Of a stretch of DNA of 64,000 bases, positions 1 through 7,714 are shown one piece after another (the stretch's first letter is position 1; the number at the start of each line of letters is the position of its first letter). The notes beneath the pieces were generated by a model that saw only the letters and a list, made by a program, of their open reading frames with translations, did not search any database and was not told the DNA's origin. Origin of the DNA: Sabulitectum sp964604135 (lineage in GTDB: Bacteria > Fermentibacterota > Fermentibacteria > Fermentibacterales > JCC-6); assembly GCA_964604135.1 (NCBI GenBank), contig CAZRXU010000001.1:1-64000 (forward strand). The letters run 5' to 3'. The position numbers were made by a program, and so were the translations under genes.

Positions 1-6
1 CAAAGT

Positions 7-1026
7 TCATTTTTCCTCCGGTTCACCAAGCCACTGAGGGCCGTAGGGAAGGCTTCTCTTCCATTGTTCAGCCTCATTTCTTTGACCGAAAAGAGAATAA
101 GAGAGGTTATACCAGTGCTTTGCGCCGGTTTTCATTATTCCGATGAATGGGCCGTCCTTTTGTACCGTACCCTGTTTTCTCTTTCGTCTTATCTTTTTTT
201 CCACCTTTGCCACAAAGTTGGGTTCTGCAGGTTTGAAGTGGAAAGACGGCACAGTTTCAAGTGGAGGAATGCACACATCCTCGACATTTTCATATGACCC
301 TACCAGACCATTTCCCATGCGTACAGTTTCCACAGACTGGGGATCGATTCCCATTACTCTGGAGATTGAGTAGTCCATGGCAACAGGGTCGGTAGACAGG
401 GCCACAAAGTTTGTTCTCTTTGGAATTCCCGGTTTGGGCCCGCTTCCTTCAAGACTCACAGTTCCGTCGGCAAGAATAAACTTCACGGGGATAGCTTTGT
501 TAACGGCTACAGTGTAGTCAACCAGTCTGTGGTGGTAGTTGTGTCTGCCGTCGTTGAGGCAACCGTAGAGGTGCTTCATCGCTACAGAGATTACCGATCT
601 GTAGTGGGTTTTTACCACAGGTAACGAGATCACTGGCATTTTGGTACAGATTTCCGGTATACCGAATGCAAGGCCGTTTACAGTAGCTTCCTTCCACTTG
701 TGTTCGCTGAAGTTGTGCCATATCAAACCCTGTCTTTCAACAACAGAGTCCATACGCTGAACGCAGAGAGCTTTTGATGCATCGACCAGTATCTGACTGG
801 ATTCACCGATGTATACCTGCCCTGCATGGTCTTTCAATCGCCTGCAAACAGCTTCAACCACCCACGGAGATGTGTTTACACCAGGTCTGAGATAATCCCA
901 TGTGAGATTTACCTTTACAAGAACATCTTCGCCCCGGCCAATCATCTTCTGCCATGGAATACCGTCCATAAGTCTTCCCACAGCGTGGTCTACACCTGAA
1001 TGTGTTGAAGTGTACAGCACTTTCAC
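7..1026 (-). CDS. DUF362 domain-containing protein
   Basis: A 339-residue protein of the DUF362 family, recognised by an N-terminal segment with VKVNLTWD and GVNTSP, a central VISLPVVKTH stretch followed by a conserved small-residue/Met-Lys region, and a later DPVAMDY motif. Family members are of uncertain biochemistry and are often linked to Fe-S proteins, but this copy has no ferredoxin cluster motif (no CxxCxxCxxxC). The C-terminal ~70 residues are basic (Lys/Arg-rich). It is transcribed away from the secreted protein at 1213, with no partner gene visible before the window edge. The family assignment is by recognition; the function is unknown. Confidence 0.82.
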   Translation of the reverse strand: MKVLYTSTHSGVDHAVGRLMDGIPWQKMIGRGEDVLVKVNLTWDYLRPGVNTSPWVVEAVCRRLKDHAGQVYIGESSQILVDASKALCVQRMDSVVERQGLIWHNFSEHKWKEATVNGLAFGIPEICTKMPVISLPVVKTHYRSVISVAMKHLYGCLNDGRHNYHHRLVDYTVAVNKAIPVKFILADGTVSLEGSGPKPGIPKRTNFVALSTDPVAMDYSISRVMGIDPQSVETVRMGNGLVGSYENVEDVCIPPLETVPSFHFKPAEPNFVAKVEKKIRRKRKQGTVQKDGPFIGIMKTGAKHWYNLSYSLFGQRNEAEQWKRSLPYGPQWLGEPEEK

Positions 1027-1111
1027 AGATTTCCTCTTTCAGAACCGGGTTGAGCAGATAATATACTATGGAATACACACTGGCTGTCTGGTGTAGAAGT
1101 GACGCCGGGCA

Positions 1112-1138
1112 TTGACATCAGTGTACGGATTGGATAAT
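1112..1138 (+). promoter_or_regulatory. candidate sigma70 promoter for the secreted repeat protein
   Basis: A perfect TTGACA at 1112-1117 is followed by GATAAT at 1133-1138 with a short 15-nt spacer; TAATTG at 1135 would give 17 nt with a poorer -10. It lies 75 nt before the TTG start at 1213. Between them is a small GGCGG-GAGA-CCGCC hairpin. Confidence 0.5.
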
Positions 1139-1212
1139 TGTCACTACCGAAGGTCGGGTATTTCATTCGATCGGGATCGGCGGGAGACCGCCGGATAAAC
1201 GGGAGGAATGTT

Positions 1213-1842
1213 TTGAAAAAAGCGCTCTTTATTCTTATGCTGGTATTTGTTGCGGTTTCATTTGCCGGTCGTCTCAACATCGTTAACGATACGGGAAGCT
1301 ATGAGTTCTTCTACGTGATGATTTCACCGACATCTTCAGATTCATGGGGTGATGATAAGCTTGGGGATACCGAAAAAATAATGCCGGGGGATACCCGCAC
1401 ATTCCGTCTTAACAACGGCGTGTACGATGTGAAGATTGAAGATGAAGATGGCGACGAGTACATTTTCTGGGATGTGGAAGTTAGTGGAACGCTTGATTTG
1501 TGGGTTAGCCTTGATAACCTCGGCGAACAGAACTGGGGAGGATCCGCCTCCAGTTCCAGCAGTACTTCCACCGAGGGAATGGCCCCTGTTACCATCGAGA
1601 ACGATCTCGGCAGCTGGACAATCTGGTACGTCTATGGCTGTCCCAGTGATGAGCCATGGGGCGATGACAGACTTGGTTCGGATCTTCTTGAGCCAGGCGA
1701 AAGCCTTACTTTCTACGTGCCTGCAGGTGAGTACTATGACTTCAAATGTGTAGACGAAGACGATGACGTTTACACCATCTGGGAAGTCTGGGTAGATTCC
1801 GATGGTTTCTACTGGAGTGTTGATCTCTCCGATATGGACTAA
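1213..1842 (+). CDS. secreted protein with two tandem homologous domains
   Basis: I place the start at TTG 1213 because GGGAGGA (1201-1207) sits just upstream and the protein then begins with a clean signal peptide (MKKALF followed by a hydrophobic stretch ending VSFAG). The mature part is two copies of a ~75-residue domain joined by a Ser/Thr linker. Each copy runs: V/N-N-D-x-G-S, a Trp-Gly-Asp-Asp-(K/R)-Leu-Gly motif, an acidic ExxDxDD segment, and (I/W)-W-x-V/W. The acidic clusters suggest Ca binding, but no known EF-hand spacing is visible. I do not recognise the family. Total 209 aa, followed by a strong terminator. Confidence 0.8.
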   Translation: MKKALFILMLVFVAVSFAGRLNIVNDTGSYEFFYVMISPTSSDSWGDDKLGDTEKIMPGDTRTFRLNNGVYDVKIEDEDGDEYIFWDVEVSGTLDLWVSLDNLGEQNWGGSASSSSSTSTEGMAPVTIENDLGSWTIWYVYGCPSDEPWGDDRLGSDLLEPGESLTFYVPAGEYYDFKCVDEDDDVYTIWEVWVDSDGFYWSVDLSDMD

Positions 1843-1856
1843 AATCTTTTGCTTAA

Positions 1857-1891
1857 AAGAGGGAGCCCGTAATTTACGGGTTCCCTCTTTT
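1857..1891. terminator. bidirectional rho-independent terminator
   Basis: A near-perfect hairpin (AGAGGGAGCCCGTAA paired with TTACGGGTTCCCTCT) is flanked by an A-run and a T-run, so it can serve both the plus-strand secreted protein and the convergent nth gene. It overlaps the last codons of nth, whose stop is at 1874. Confidence 0.88.
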
Positions 1892-2506
1892 GTTTGAGGG
1901 GCAAACAGCAGCCAGAGCGCACACACTGCACAGGGGTTTCCTTGCTTTGCACACCTTTCTTCCATGGGTAATCAGGCGGTGGCAGAACATTGTCTGCTCT
2001 TCCGGGGGGATCAGCTTTTTCAGATCCCTCTCTATTTTTTCGGGGCTGGTGTTCGCAGACAGTCCAAGTCTCAGAGAAAGACGCTTTACGTGGGTGTCTA
2101 CGGTTATGGAGGGTTTCCCAAATATTTCCCCTGTTACCACATTGGCTGTTTTTCTGCCTACGCCTGGTATTTCTGTTAGCCCGGCTATTGTGTCGGGCAG
2201 TTTATTGGTACTCATGAACCCAGCGGCTTTGATTATGAAGTTCGCCTTGTTTCTGAACAGACCTATTGTTTTCAGCAGGTTTTCAACATCGGAGTTGTCC
2301 GCATTCGCCAAGTGGCTCATGGATGGATACTTTTTCCACAGAGAAGGGGTTACCCTGTTTACTGCTGAATCGGTGGTCTGAGCAGAAAGAATTGTAGAGA
2401 TAACCAGCCGCTCCGGTATCCCGTCATAGTGAAGTGCGCACTTTGCCTCTGGATAGAGTTTTTTCAGCATGGAAATTACAAGATCTGCTCTGTGCTCTCT
2501 TTTCAT
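1874..2506 (-). CDS. nth: endonuclease III, DNA glycosylase/AP lyase
   Basis: A 210-residue base-excision repair enzyme that removes oxidised pyrimidines and cleaves the AP site. The helix-hairpin-helix-GPD signature is intact: LTEIPGVGRKTAN carries the catalytic Lys, and VDTHVKRL carries the catalytic Asp. The C-terminal [4Fe-4S] loop is complete with spacing C-x6-C-x2-C-x5-C (KVCKARKPLCSVCALAAVCP). Length matches E. coli Nth (211 aa). It is divergent from rmlC and convergent with the secreted repeat protein, sharing its terminator. Confidence 0.97.
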   Translation of the reverse strand: MKREHRADLVISMLKKLYPEAKCALHYDGIPERLVISTILSAQTTDSAVNRVTPSLWKKYPSMSHLANADNSDVENLLKTIGLFRNKANFIIKAAGFMSTNKLPDTIAGLTEIPGVGRKTANVVTGEIFGKPSITVDTHVKRLSLRLGLSANTSPEKIERDLKKLIPPEEQTMFCHRLITHGRKVCKARKPLCSVCALAAVCPSNKRGNP

Positions 2507-2559
2507 TGTGAATCCTTCGTGTAATAATCGCCGTGTTGCTAAACCAGTGAAAGGATTTT

Positions 2560-3120
2560 ATGCCACTCAATAATGCTTATTCGTTCGGGAAAATCCAAGG
2601 TGTTGAAGTAAGGCACTGCAGCGTTTTTCCAGACAGTCGGGGTAGTTTTGCTGAAGTGTTCCGTTCCCAGTGGTCGGAAGTAAACGGTTTCGAAGATGAA
2701 ATACAGATAAATCTGTCACGCTCAAAAAAGGGGTCTGTGAGGGGGCTGCACTTTCACAAAAGGCAGAGCGACTGGTGGATACCGGTTTCTGGAACTCTGC
2801 AGGTGGCTCTCGCTGATCTTCGGGATGGTTCTCCAACATTTCTGAAAACCAGTATACTGAAACTCAACAGTGATGACTGCAGTGGTGTGCTGATTCCACC
2901 TGGCGTTGCACATGGCTTCCTTGCCCTCAGCGATGTAACGCTTGTTTACGTGGTAAACAGGTACTACGACGGTTCAGACGAGCAGGGTGTTGCCTGGAAC
3001 GACCCGCTGTTGAAAATAAAGTGGGCATTGTCAGATCCGATTCTGTCTGACCGCGACAGAACCAACCCCACTGTAACTGACCTCAAGAACAAGGGGCTTC
3101 TTCCAGTATTCGGAGGTTGA
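2560..3120 (+). CDS. rmlC: dTDP-4-dehydrorhamnose 3,5-epimerase
   Basis: A 186-residue cupin of the RmlC family, which epimerises C3 and C5 of dTDP-4-keto-6-deoxyglucose in rhamnose synthesis. Family features visible are SRGSFAEVFR near the N-terminus, the active-site RGLHFH (catalytic His), the GTLQVALADLR strand pair, PPGVAHGF, and a NRYYD...W-N-D-P end with the conserved Tyr. AAAGGA sits 6 nt before the ATG. The rest of the rhamnose pathway (rmlA, B, D) is not adjacent, so the final sugar is uncertain; a C3-only epimerase is possible. Confidence 0.92.
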   Translation: MPLNNAYSFGKIQGVEVRHCSVFPDSRGSFAEVFRSQWSEVNGFEDEIQINLSRSKKGSVRGLHFHKRQSDWWIPVSGTLQVALADLRDGSPTFLKTSILKLNSDDCSGVLIPPGVAHGFLALSDVTLVYVVNRYYDGSDEQGVAWNDPLLKIKWALSDPILSDRDRTNPTVTDLKNKGLLPVFGG

Positions 3121-3130
3121 GGACAGCAAA

Positions 3131-3159
3131 GAAAGGCCGCGGCTCTTGCCGCGACCTTC
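3131..3159 (-). terminator. rho-independent terminator of tRNA-Leu
   Basis: On the minus strand GAAGGTCGCGGC pairs with GCCGCGGCCTTTC around an AAGA loop and is followed by a T-rich tract (CTTTCTTTG), just past the tRNA 3' end. It also sits 10 nt after the rmlC stop and may act in both directions. Confidence 0.75.
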
Positions 3160-3246
3160 TGGTACCGTGGGGGGGACTTGAACCCCCACAAGGTTGCCCT
3201 CACTAGGTCCTGAACCTAGCGCGTCTGCCAATTCCGCCACCACGGC
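3160..3246 (-). tRNA. tRNA-Leu (anticodon CAG)
   Basis: An 87-nt class II tRNA: 5' acceptor GCCGTGG pairs with CCACGGT (one terminal G-U), discriminator A, and an encoded CCA (complement of 3160-3162). The anticodon stem CTAGG/CCTAG encloses loop TTCAGGA, giving CAG. It has a Leu-type long variable arm and a TTCAAGT T-loop. It reads CUG codons, which are frequent in this window. Confidence 0.95.
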
Positions 3247-3264
3247 CTTGTTCATACAGGCGCA

Positions 3265-3292
3265 ATTATGCTAAAACCCGTGCAAAAGTCAA
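3265..3292 (-). promoter_or_regulatory. sigma70 promoter of tRNA-Leu
   Basis: On the minus strand TTGACT (3287-3292) and CATAAT (3265-3270) are 16 nt apart, about 19 nt before the mature tRNA 5' end. No other minus-strand gene can use it. Confidence 0.75.
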
Positions 3293-3328
3293 TCCCCTCT
3301 GATATATTCCCCCGTTGAAAGGGTGGAG

Positions 3329-3799
3329 ATGACTGAAACAGCAAGAACAGTTGCAAGGAACCGAAGAGCCAGACACGATTACCATATTCTAGAGTCCATA
3401 GAGATGGGGCTTGTGCTGGCGGGCAGCGAGATTAAGTCTATCAGAGCGGGAAAGGTAAGCCTTGCGGGTGCATATGCGCAATTTGACGACAACATGGAAC
3501 TCTGGGTGCACGGTATGCATATTTCAGAATACCCAGAGGCCCGTGACAACCACGACCCCGATCGCAGACGGAAGCTTCTTGCTCATGCACGTGAACTTAG
3601 GAAAATAAGAAGAAAGGTTGAAGAAAAGGGTGTTACCCTGATTGCTCTGGATGTTCATATATCGGAAACGGGCAGGGCAAAGATTCAGATAGGGTTGTGC
3701 CGTGGCAAAACGAAGTACGATAAAAGAGCAGATATTGCTGATCGCGACAGCAAGCGAAGGCTTGATGCGGCAATGAAACATTCGTTGCGGGAACAATGA
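3329..3799 (+). CDS. smpB: SsrA-binding protein SmpB
   Basis: A 156-residue partner of tmRNA in trans-translation, needed to bring SsrA to stalled ribosomes. Family marks are RRARHDY, the LxGSEIKSIRxGKVSL strand, HISEY, and the C-terminal LCRGKTKYDKR with a basic tail. I prefer ATG 3329, which has AAAGGG 5-6 nt upstream; the in-frame GTG at 3323 overlaps that site. The stop overlaps the start of the amidase gene by ATGA. The tmRNA gene itself was not found in the window. Confidence 0.97.
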   Translation: MTETARTVARNRRARHDYHILESIEMGLVLAGSEIKSIRAGKVSLAGAYAQFDDNMELWVHGMHISEYPEARDNHDPDRRRKLLAHARELRKIRRKVEEKGVTLIALDVHISETGRAKIQIGLCRGKTKYDKRADIADRDSKRRLDAAMKHSLREQ

Positions 3800-4911
3800 A
3801 CGGAGCACTGCTGGTTTCTGTTGTTGCGGCCATAGGGTTGAACCTGTTTCCCAGGTACGATGGCGTTGTAATTGAACTTCTCGGGCAGCAGACTCTTAAC
3901 CCTGTTGTGCACGCTTCCGGTAACACTGTAACTGTGAGTTTCAACCAGCCCGTATACTGGGAGGAAGCAGAGTCGCTTCCAATCTGGCTGGACAGTCTTT
4001 CCGTGGATTCATCAGGCTTTACTGCGGAATTCAGCACGCTGGTAATCTCTGCTGACTGGGCGCTAAACGGTGATTCTACTGCTATGATTGTGTTTGCCAG
4101 GGCAGAGGAGGAGATACTTCTTCCACCTGTTTCATGGCAGGCGCCGCCGCCTGCGCCGGATACAACCCTGTGGTCTGATTCTTTGGTATACGCTGCCCTT
4201 GAACGCGGGGAGGAGTCGCCCTGGCTGGCAGATTTTGACTGCATCGTTATTGACCCGGGTCACGGGGGAAGAGACCCGGGGGCTGTGGGATTAACCGGCA
4301 GTCAGGAGAAAGACAGAACCCTTGAAATTGCATTGATGGTCAGGGATCTGCTTCGCATCAGGCTTCCAGAGTTGCGGATTGTTCTAACCAGAACCTCGGA
4401 CGAGTATGTTTCTCTTGGCAGCAGAACCCGTATGGCCAACAGAAACAGAGCCGATCTTTTTGTAAGCATTCACTGCAATGCAGCGGAAAACCGTTCTGCA
4501 GGCGGGTTTGAAACCTATTTTCTTTCAAGAGCAAGAACCGATGACGCCAGAGCGGTACAGATGCTGGAGAACAATGTACTTGAACTGGATGAGGTTTCAA
4601 CTGTTCCCGAAGATCCCCTGTCTTTTCTTCTGGCCGATATGGCACAGTCTATATTCCAGAACCAGTCAAGTTACCTGGCAGGAGCGATACAGAGTAATTT
4701 CAACCATCAGTTTCCAGGCAGACGGAGTCGAGGGGTAAAGAGAGCCGGGTTTTTTGTACTGAGAGGAGCATATATGCCAGCAGTGCTGATTGAAGTTGGT
4801 TTCATATCAAATCCCGGGGAGGAGCAGCTCCTGAAGTCGCTGGACTTCCGTTTCAAAGCTGCACAGGCTATTGTTGACTCAATAGTTGAATACGCAGAAA
4901 GGGAGAGTTGA
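3796..4911 (+). CDS. N-acetylmuramoyl-L-alanine amidase, AmiC type
   Basis: A 371-residue peptidoglycan amidase. Residues 1-20 form a signal peptide, ~25-140 an AMIN-like beta-rich domain, and ~150-368 an Amidase_3 zinc catalytic domain: VIDPGHGGRDPGA (zinc His), the following conserved Glu (QEKDRTLEIA), LFVSIHCNA (second zinc His), and the catalytic-end motif AVLIEVGFISNPGEE. It probably acts in the periplasm on septal or remodelled murein. Coupled to smpB by a 4-nt overlap and directly followed by the next gene. Confidence 0.93.
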   Translation: MNGALLVSVVAAIGLNLFPRYDGVVIELLGQQTLNPVVHASGNTVTVSFNQPVYWEEAESLPIWLDSLSVDSSGFTAEFSTLVISADWALNGDSTAMIVFARAEEEILLPPVSWQAPPPAPDTTLWSDSLVYAALERGEESPWLADFDCIVIDPGHGGRDPGAVGLTGSQEKDRTLEIALMVRDLLRIRLPELRIVLTRTSDEYVSLGSRTRMANRNRADLFVSIHCNAAENRSAGGFETYFLSRARTDDARAVQMLENNVLELDEVSTVPEDPLSFLLADMAQSIFQNQSSYLAGAIQSNFNHQFPGRRSRGVKRAGFFVLRGAYMPAVLIEVGFISNPGEEQLLKSLDFRFKAAQAIVDSIVEYAERES

Positions 4912-5529
4912 TTGTCTGCTGTAAACAGGAAATCCAACGAACCGGGTTCGCCAAGAATCGTTCGTTCGCTTGTGATCGTTGTGGTGCTGGCTGTTTTTAT
5001 GGGTGTAACGGCAAAGCTTGCCATGGGAGTTCTGAACAGAAAGATGGGGCTTGAATCCGCAGGAATATCGGAACCAGCGGATACTGTATTGACAGAACAG
5101 AACATGGAAGAGGTGGCCATGCCGGAATTCGACCCGGATATGGCAACGGAAACAGGCATTTCAGTCTGGGCTCCTGGCTGGAAATCCACACCGTGTTCGC
5201 TGTTTGTTAATTCAGAGGCAGATGCTGTGCTGGACTCTCTCCCACAGTCACCAGGACCGGAATCCAGAAACACTGAACTTCAGCTACTTATAGAGCTCTG
5301 GGTCGATTACAGCGGATTTGAGCCCCTGGAGGTAGAAAGAGTCTGGGCTTTTTCCAGCGGTGATACATGTTTTATTGATATGCCCAGGCCGGCAGATTGG
5401 CAGGGTGTTGTTAAAACAATCGAAGGCCGGTTCATATCGTTTACCGTAATGTTTCCATTTGTAGCTGGGGAGCTTGTTGAAGGATATGAAGACGGCATTC
5501 CAGTTCGGGGAATACCCTCTTACCAGTAA
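4912..5529 (+). CDS. membrane-anchored protein, weakly GerM-like
   Basis: A 205-residue protein starting at TTG immediately after the amidase stop (GGGAG 9-13 nt upstream). Residues ~18-40 are a single transmembrane anchor (RSLVIVVVLAVFMGVTAKLA), followed by an acidic linker and an ~115-residue extracytoplasmic domain. Its pattern (spaced leaflet strands, an FIDMP segment, a TIEGRFISFTV stretch, then VEGYEDGIPVRG) recalls the GerMN fold, and the gene order gerM-rph-rdgB is that of Bacillus subtilis. The similarity is faint, so the family is inferred mostly from context. Confidence 0.6.
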   Translation: MSAVNRKSNEPGSPRIVRSLVIVVVLAVFMGVTAKLAMGVLNRKMGLESAGISEPADTVLTEQNMEEVAMPEFDPDMATETGISVWAPGWKSTPCSLFVNSEADAVLDSLPQSPGPESRNTELQLLIELWVDYSGFEPLEVERVWAFSSGDTCFIDMPRPADWQGVVKTIEGRFISFTVMFPFVAGELVEGYEDGIPVRGIPSYQ

Positions 5530-5557
5530 AAGTTTCAAACACAGGACGGGTTGAACA

Positions 5558-6292
5558 ATGACCGAAGTAAGCAGAATTGACGGTAGAGAATGGAATCACC
5601 TTAGAGATATCTCCTTCGAAACTGGCTACCAGCCGGGTCCTCAGGGCAGCGTTCTTGTCTCCTGGGGTGAGAACAGGGTTCTGTGCTCGGCCACGGTTGA
5701 TTACAAGGTTCCCATATTCCTTCGCGGGAAGGGGAAAGGCTGGGTTACGGCAGAGTACGACATGCTTCCTGGCAGCAGTGACAACAGAATACGCAGGGAT
5801 CGTACAGGTAACGGTATCAAGGGCCGAAGTCAGGAAATACAGAGGCTTATTGGCCGGTCGCTGAGGCAGTGTGTAAACACTTCCCACATGCCGGATAAAA
5901 CCATTACTGTAGACTGTGATGTGCTTGTTGCAGACGGAGGTACAAGGGTTGCGAGTATCACCGGAAGTGTTGTGGCACTGAGGCTAGCTGTGCTGCGACT
6001 TCTGTCTCGTGGCAAACTTGAAATAGACCCATGGAAACAGTACATAGGAGCTTTGAGTCTTGGCGTTGTGCAGGGAGTGCCTCTTCTGGATCTGTGTTAT
6101 CAGGAAGACAGCAGAGCAGATATGGACATGAATCTTGTTGCAGGGGAAGATGGTATGCTTGTAGAGATTCAGGCATCTGCTGAAGAGAACCCTGTTGCTG
6201 CTGAAACAGTGTTTACAATGGCTTCAAGCGCTATTGAAGCCATCAGAGAAATTGTAATTCCCGCGCAGAAAGCAGCTGCCGGCGAATTATGA
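5558..6292 (+). CDS. rph: ribonuclease PH
   Basis: A 244-residue phosphorolytic 3'-5' exoribonuclease that trims tRNA 3' ends. Its RNase PH fold shows RIDGREWNHLR at the N-terminus, VSWGENRVLCSATV, the GWVTAEYDMLPGS active-site loop, GRSQEIQRLIGRSLR (phosphate-binding Arg), VDCDVLVADGGTR, and the C-terminal MVEIQ-like segment. Length matches the family (~240). It overlaps rdgB by ATGA, so the two are probably translated together. Confidence 0.97.
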   Translation: MTEVSRIDGREWNHLRDISFETGYQPGPQGSVLVSWGENRVLCSATVDYKVPIFLRGKGKGWVTAEYDMLPGSSDNRIRRDRTGNGIKGRSQEIQRLIGRSLRQCVNTSHMPDKTITVDCDVLVADGGTRVASITGSVVALRLAVLRLLSRGKLEIDPWKQYIGALSLGVVQGVPLLDLCYQEDSRADMDMNLVAGEDGMLVEIQASAEENPVAAETVFTMASSAIEAIREIVIPAQKAAAGEL

Positions 6293-6879
6293 ACTATATA
6301 GTTCTCGCTTCGGGCAACAAAGACAAGCTGAAAGAACTGAGGTTGCTGGCAGGCATCGGCAGTATTGTGGCCATCGGCGATATTATTCCCGATTGGGATG
6401 TTGAGGAAACAGGTCTTACCCTAGAGGAAAATGCTCTTCTGAAAGCGAGGGCTGCAGCAGAGGCCACTGGAAGAACCGCGATAGCAGATGACACTGGCCT
6501 GTTTGTGTGGGCGCTGGGCGATGCTCCGGGAGTGTACACAGCCAGATACGCAGGAGAGAGCTGTTCCTACTACGACAACACGGTGAAACTTCTCAATGCG
6601 CTCAGCGGAGAGAGGAACAGCAATCGAAGAGCTTCGTTCCGTACGGTTATAGCTCTGGTAACACCTGATGGGGAAGAGCATGTTTTTAAAGGCTCTGTCG
6701 ATGGCCTGATCACAGAAGCTCATTCGGGGGAAGAGGGTTTTGGATACGATCCTGTGTTTTTCTCTCTGGAGCTGGAAAAGACCTTTGCGGAATGCTCAAC
6801 AGAGGAAAAGAATACAGTTTCACACCGTGCACGGGCAATGCGTGAACTGAATGAATACCTTGAACATGACGGGGTATAA
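6289..6879 (+). CDS. rdgB: XTP/dITP diphosphatase
   Basis: A 196-residue Ham1/RdgB pyrophosphatase that hydrolyses non-canonical purine nucleoside triphosphates (ITP, dITP, XTP) to monophosphates. Visible motifs are LASGNKDKLKEL, AIADDTGLFVWALGDAPGVYTARYAG (described by its DDTGL metal-binding core), EEGFGYDPVF and SHRARAM. Full length. Start overlaps the rph stop. Confidence 0.97.
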   Translation: MNYIVLASGNKDKLKELRLLAGIGSIVAIGDIIPDWDVEETGLTLEENALLKARAAAEATGRTAIADDTGLFVWALGDAPGVYTARYAGESCSYYDNTVKLLNALSGERNSNRRASFRTVIALVTPDGEEHVFKGSVDGLITEAHSGEEGFGYDPVFFSLELEKTFAECSTEEKNTVSHRARAMRELNEYLEHDGV

Positions 6880-6909
6880 CAGCAGCGTGTTTTGCCTTGC
6901 TGTCTGTTT

Positions 6910-7377
6910 ATGAAAGCTGAAATAGATCTTCACGGCCTGCATGTTGCAGAGGCTGTTGAAGTGTTTGTGGAGTACTATAATTCCAGGGTAAACAAAGGTG
7001 ATTTGTCACCAGTATCTGTTGTTCACGGCTACGGTTCCTCCGGCGCAGGAGGATCGATCAAAACTGCGTTGAGAAAGCTTTTTGCGGCAAACGAGGATTG
7101 TCTTGCATATACACAGAGCAGCTGGAATCCGGGTAAAACCACAGTGCATCCCATTGCTGTACTTCCGGCTGGTGCCAGTGTAGTGTCTGCAGGAATTCTT
7201 GAATACTGCAGAACACCCCGCGTAGAATCAAAAATTCTGGGAAAATACAGACAGTTCGGTGATCTCAAAGTAAAGAAAACACTCAGGCTGCTTGTAAAAC
7301 AAAAAAGGCTGCATACCTCACAAAAAGGGAGACACACAGTGTATACAGTTCGCGGGAAAGTTAAACCTACGGAATAA
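6910..7377 (+). CDS. Smr-domain protein with C-terminal winged-helix-like region
   Basis: About 155 residues from ATG 6910 (an upstream in-frame TTG at 6892 would add six residues; neither has a strong SD). Residues 2-90 are an Smr domain: the EIDLHGLHVAEA opening and the VVHGYGSSGAGGSIKTAL loop carry the conserved HG(x)G motif associated with nuclease activity in MutS2 and SmrB. Residues ~100-150 are basic and resemble a small winged helix (LKVKKTLRLLVKQKRLHTSQ), a likely nucleic-acid binding arm. The final 11 nt overlap the convergent crcB gene. Confidence 0.85.
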   Translation: MKAEIDLHGLHVAEAVEVFVEYYNSRVNKGDLSPVSVVHGYGSSGAGGSIKTALRKLFAANEDCLAYTQSSWNPGKTTVHPIAVLPAGASVVSAGILEYCRTPRVESKILGKYRQFGDLKVKKTLRLLVKQKRLHTSQKGRHTVYTVRGKVKPTE

Positions 7378-7714
7378 GCTGTGTTTTAAGGTAAACGCCC
7401 AGAACAAAAGAAGATATTCCAGCCAGCACATTGATAAGTATAAACGCACCTGCCATAACAATATCTCCTGAATTCCAGAGTTTTACAGCATGTCCGCTGA
7501 AAGCGCTGAAAGTGGTAAGAGCACCCAGGAATCCTGTTGCGGCAAACAGTGCGAATCTCGAGTCATGTGACAGAAGCCCCATCACCAGACATCCTGCGAG
7601 GTTTACAGCGATGATACCGATGGTGCTTCCAGTGACACTCACAACCAGGTGGCGTACAACAGCACCGGCAAATCCTCCGGCTCCTACAGCTGCTGCCTCG
7701 TAGATCAGTTTCAC
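7367..7714 (-). CDS. crcB: CrcB/Fluc fluoride channel
   Basis: A 115-residue four-helix membrane protein exporting fluoride. GGFAGAVVRHLV (helix 1), NLAGCLVMGL (helix 2 with the conserved Asn) and GFLGALTTFSAFS (helix 3 with the TFS phenylalanine-box region) are typical. It starts at GTG overlapping the fusA stop (GTGA), so it is cotranscribed with and coupled to fusA. No fluoride riboswitch was recognised upstream. Confidence 0.95.
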   Translation of the reverse strand: MKLIYEAAAVGAGGFAGAVVRHLVVSVTGSTIGIIAVNLAGCLVMGLLSHDSRFALFAATGFLGALTTFSAFSGHAVKLWNSGDIVMAGAFILINVLAGISSFVLGVYLKTQLIP

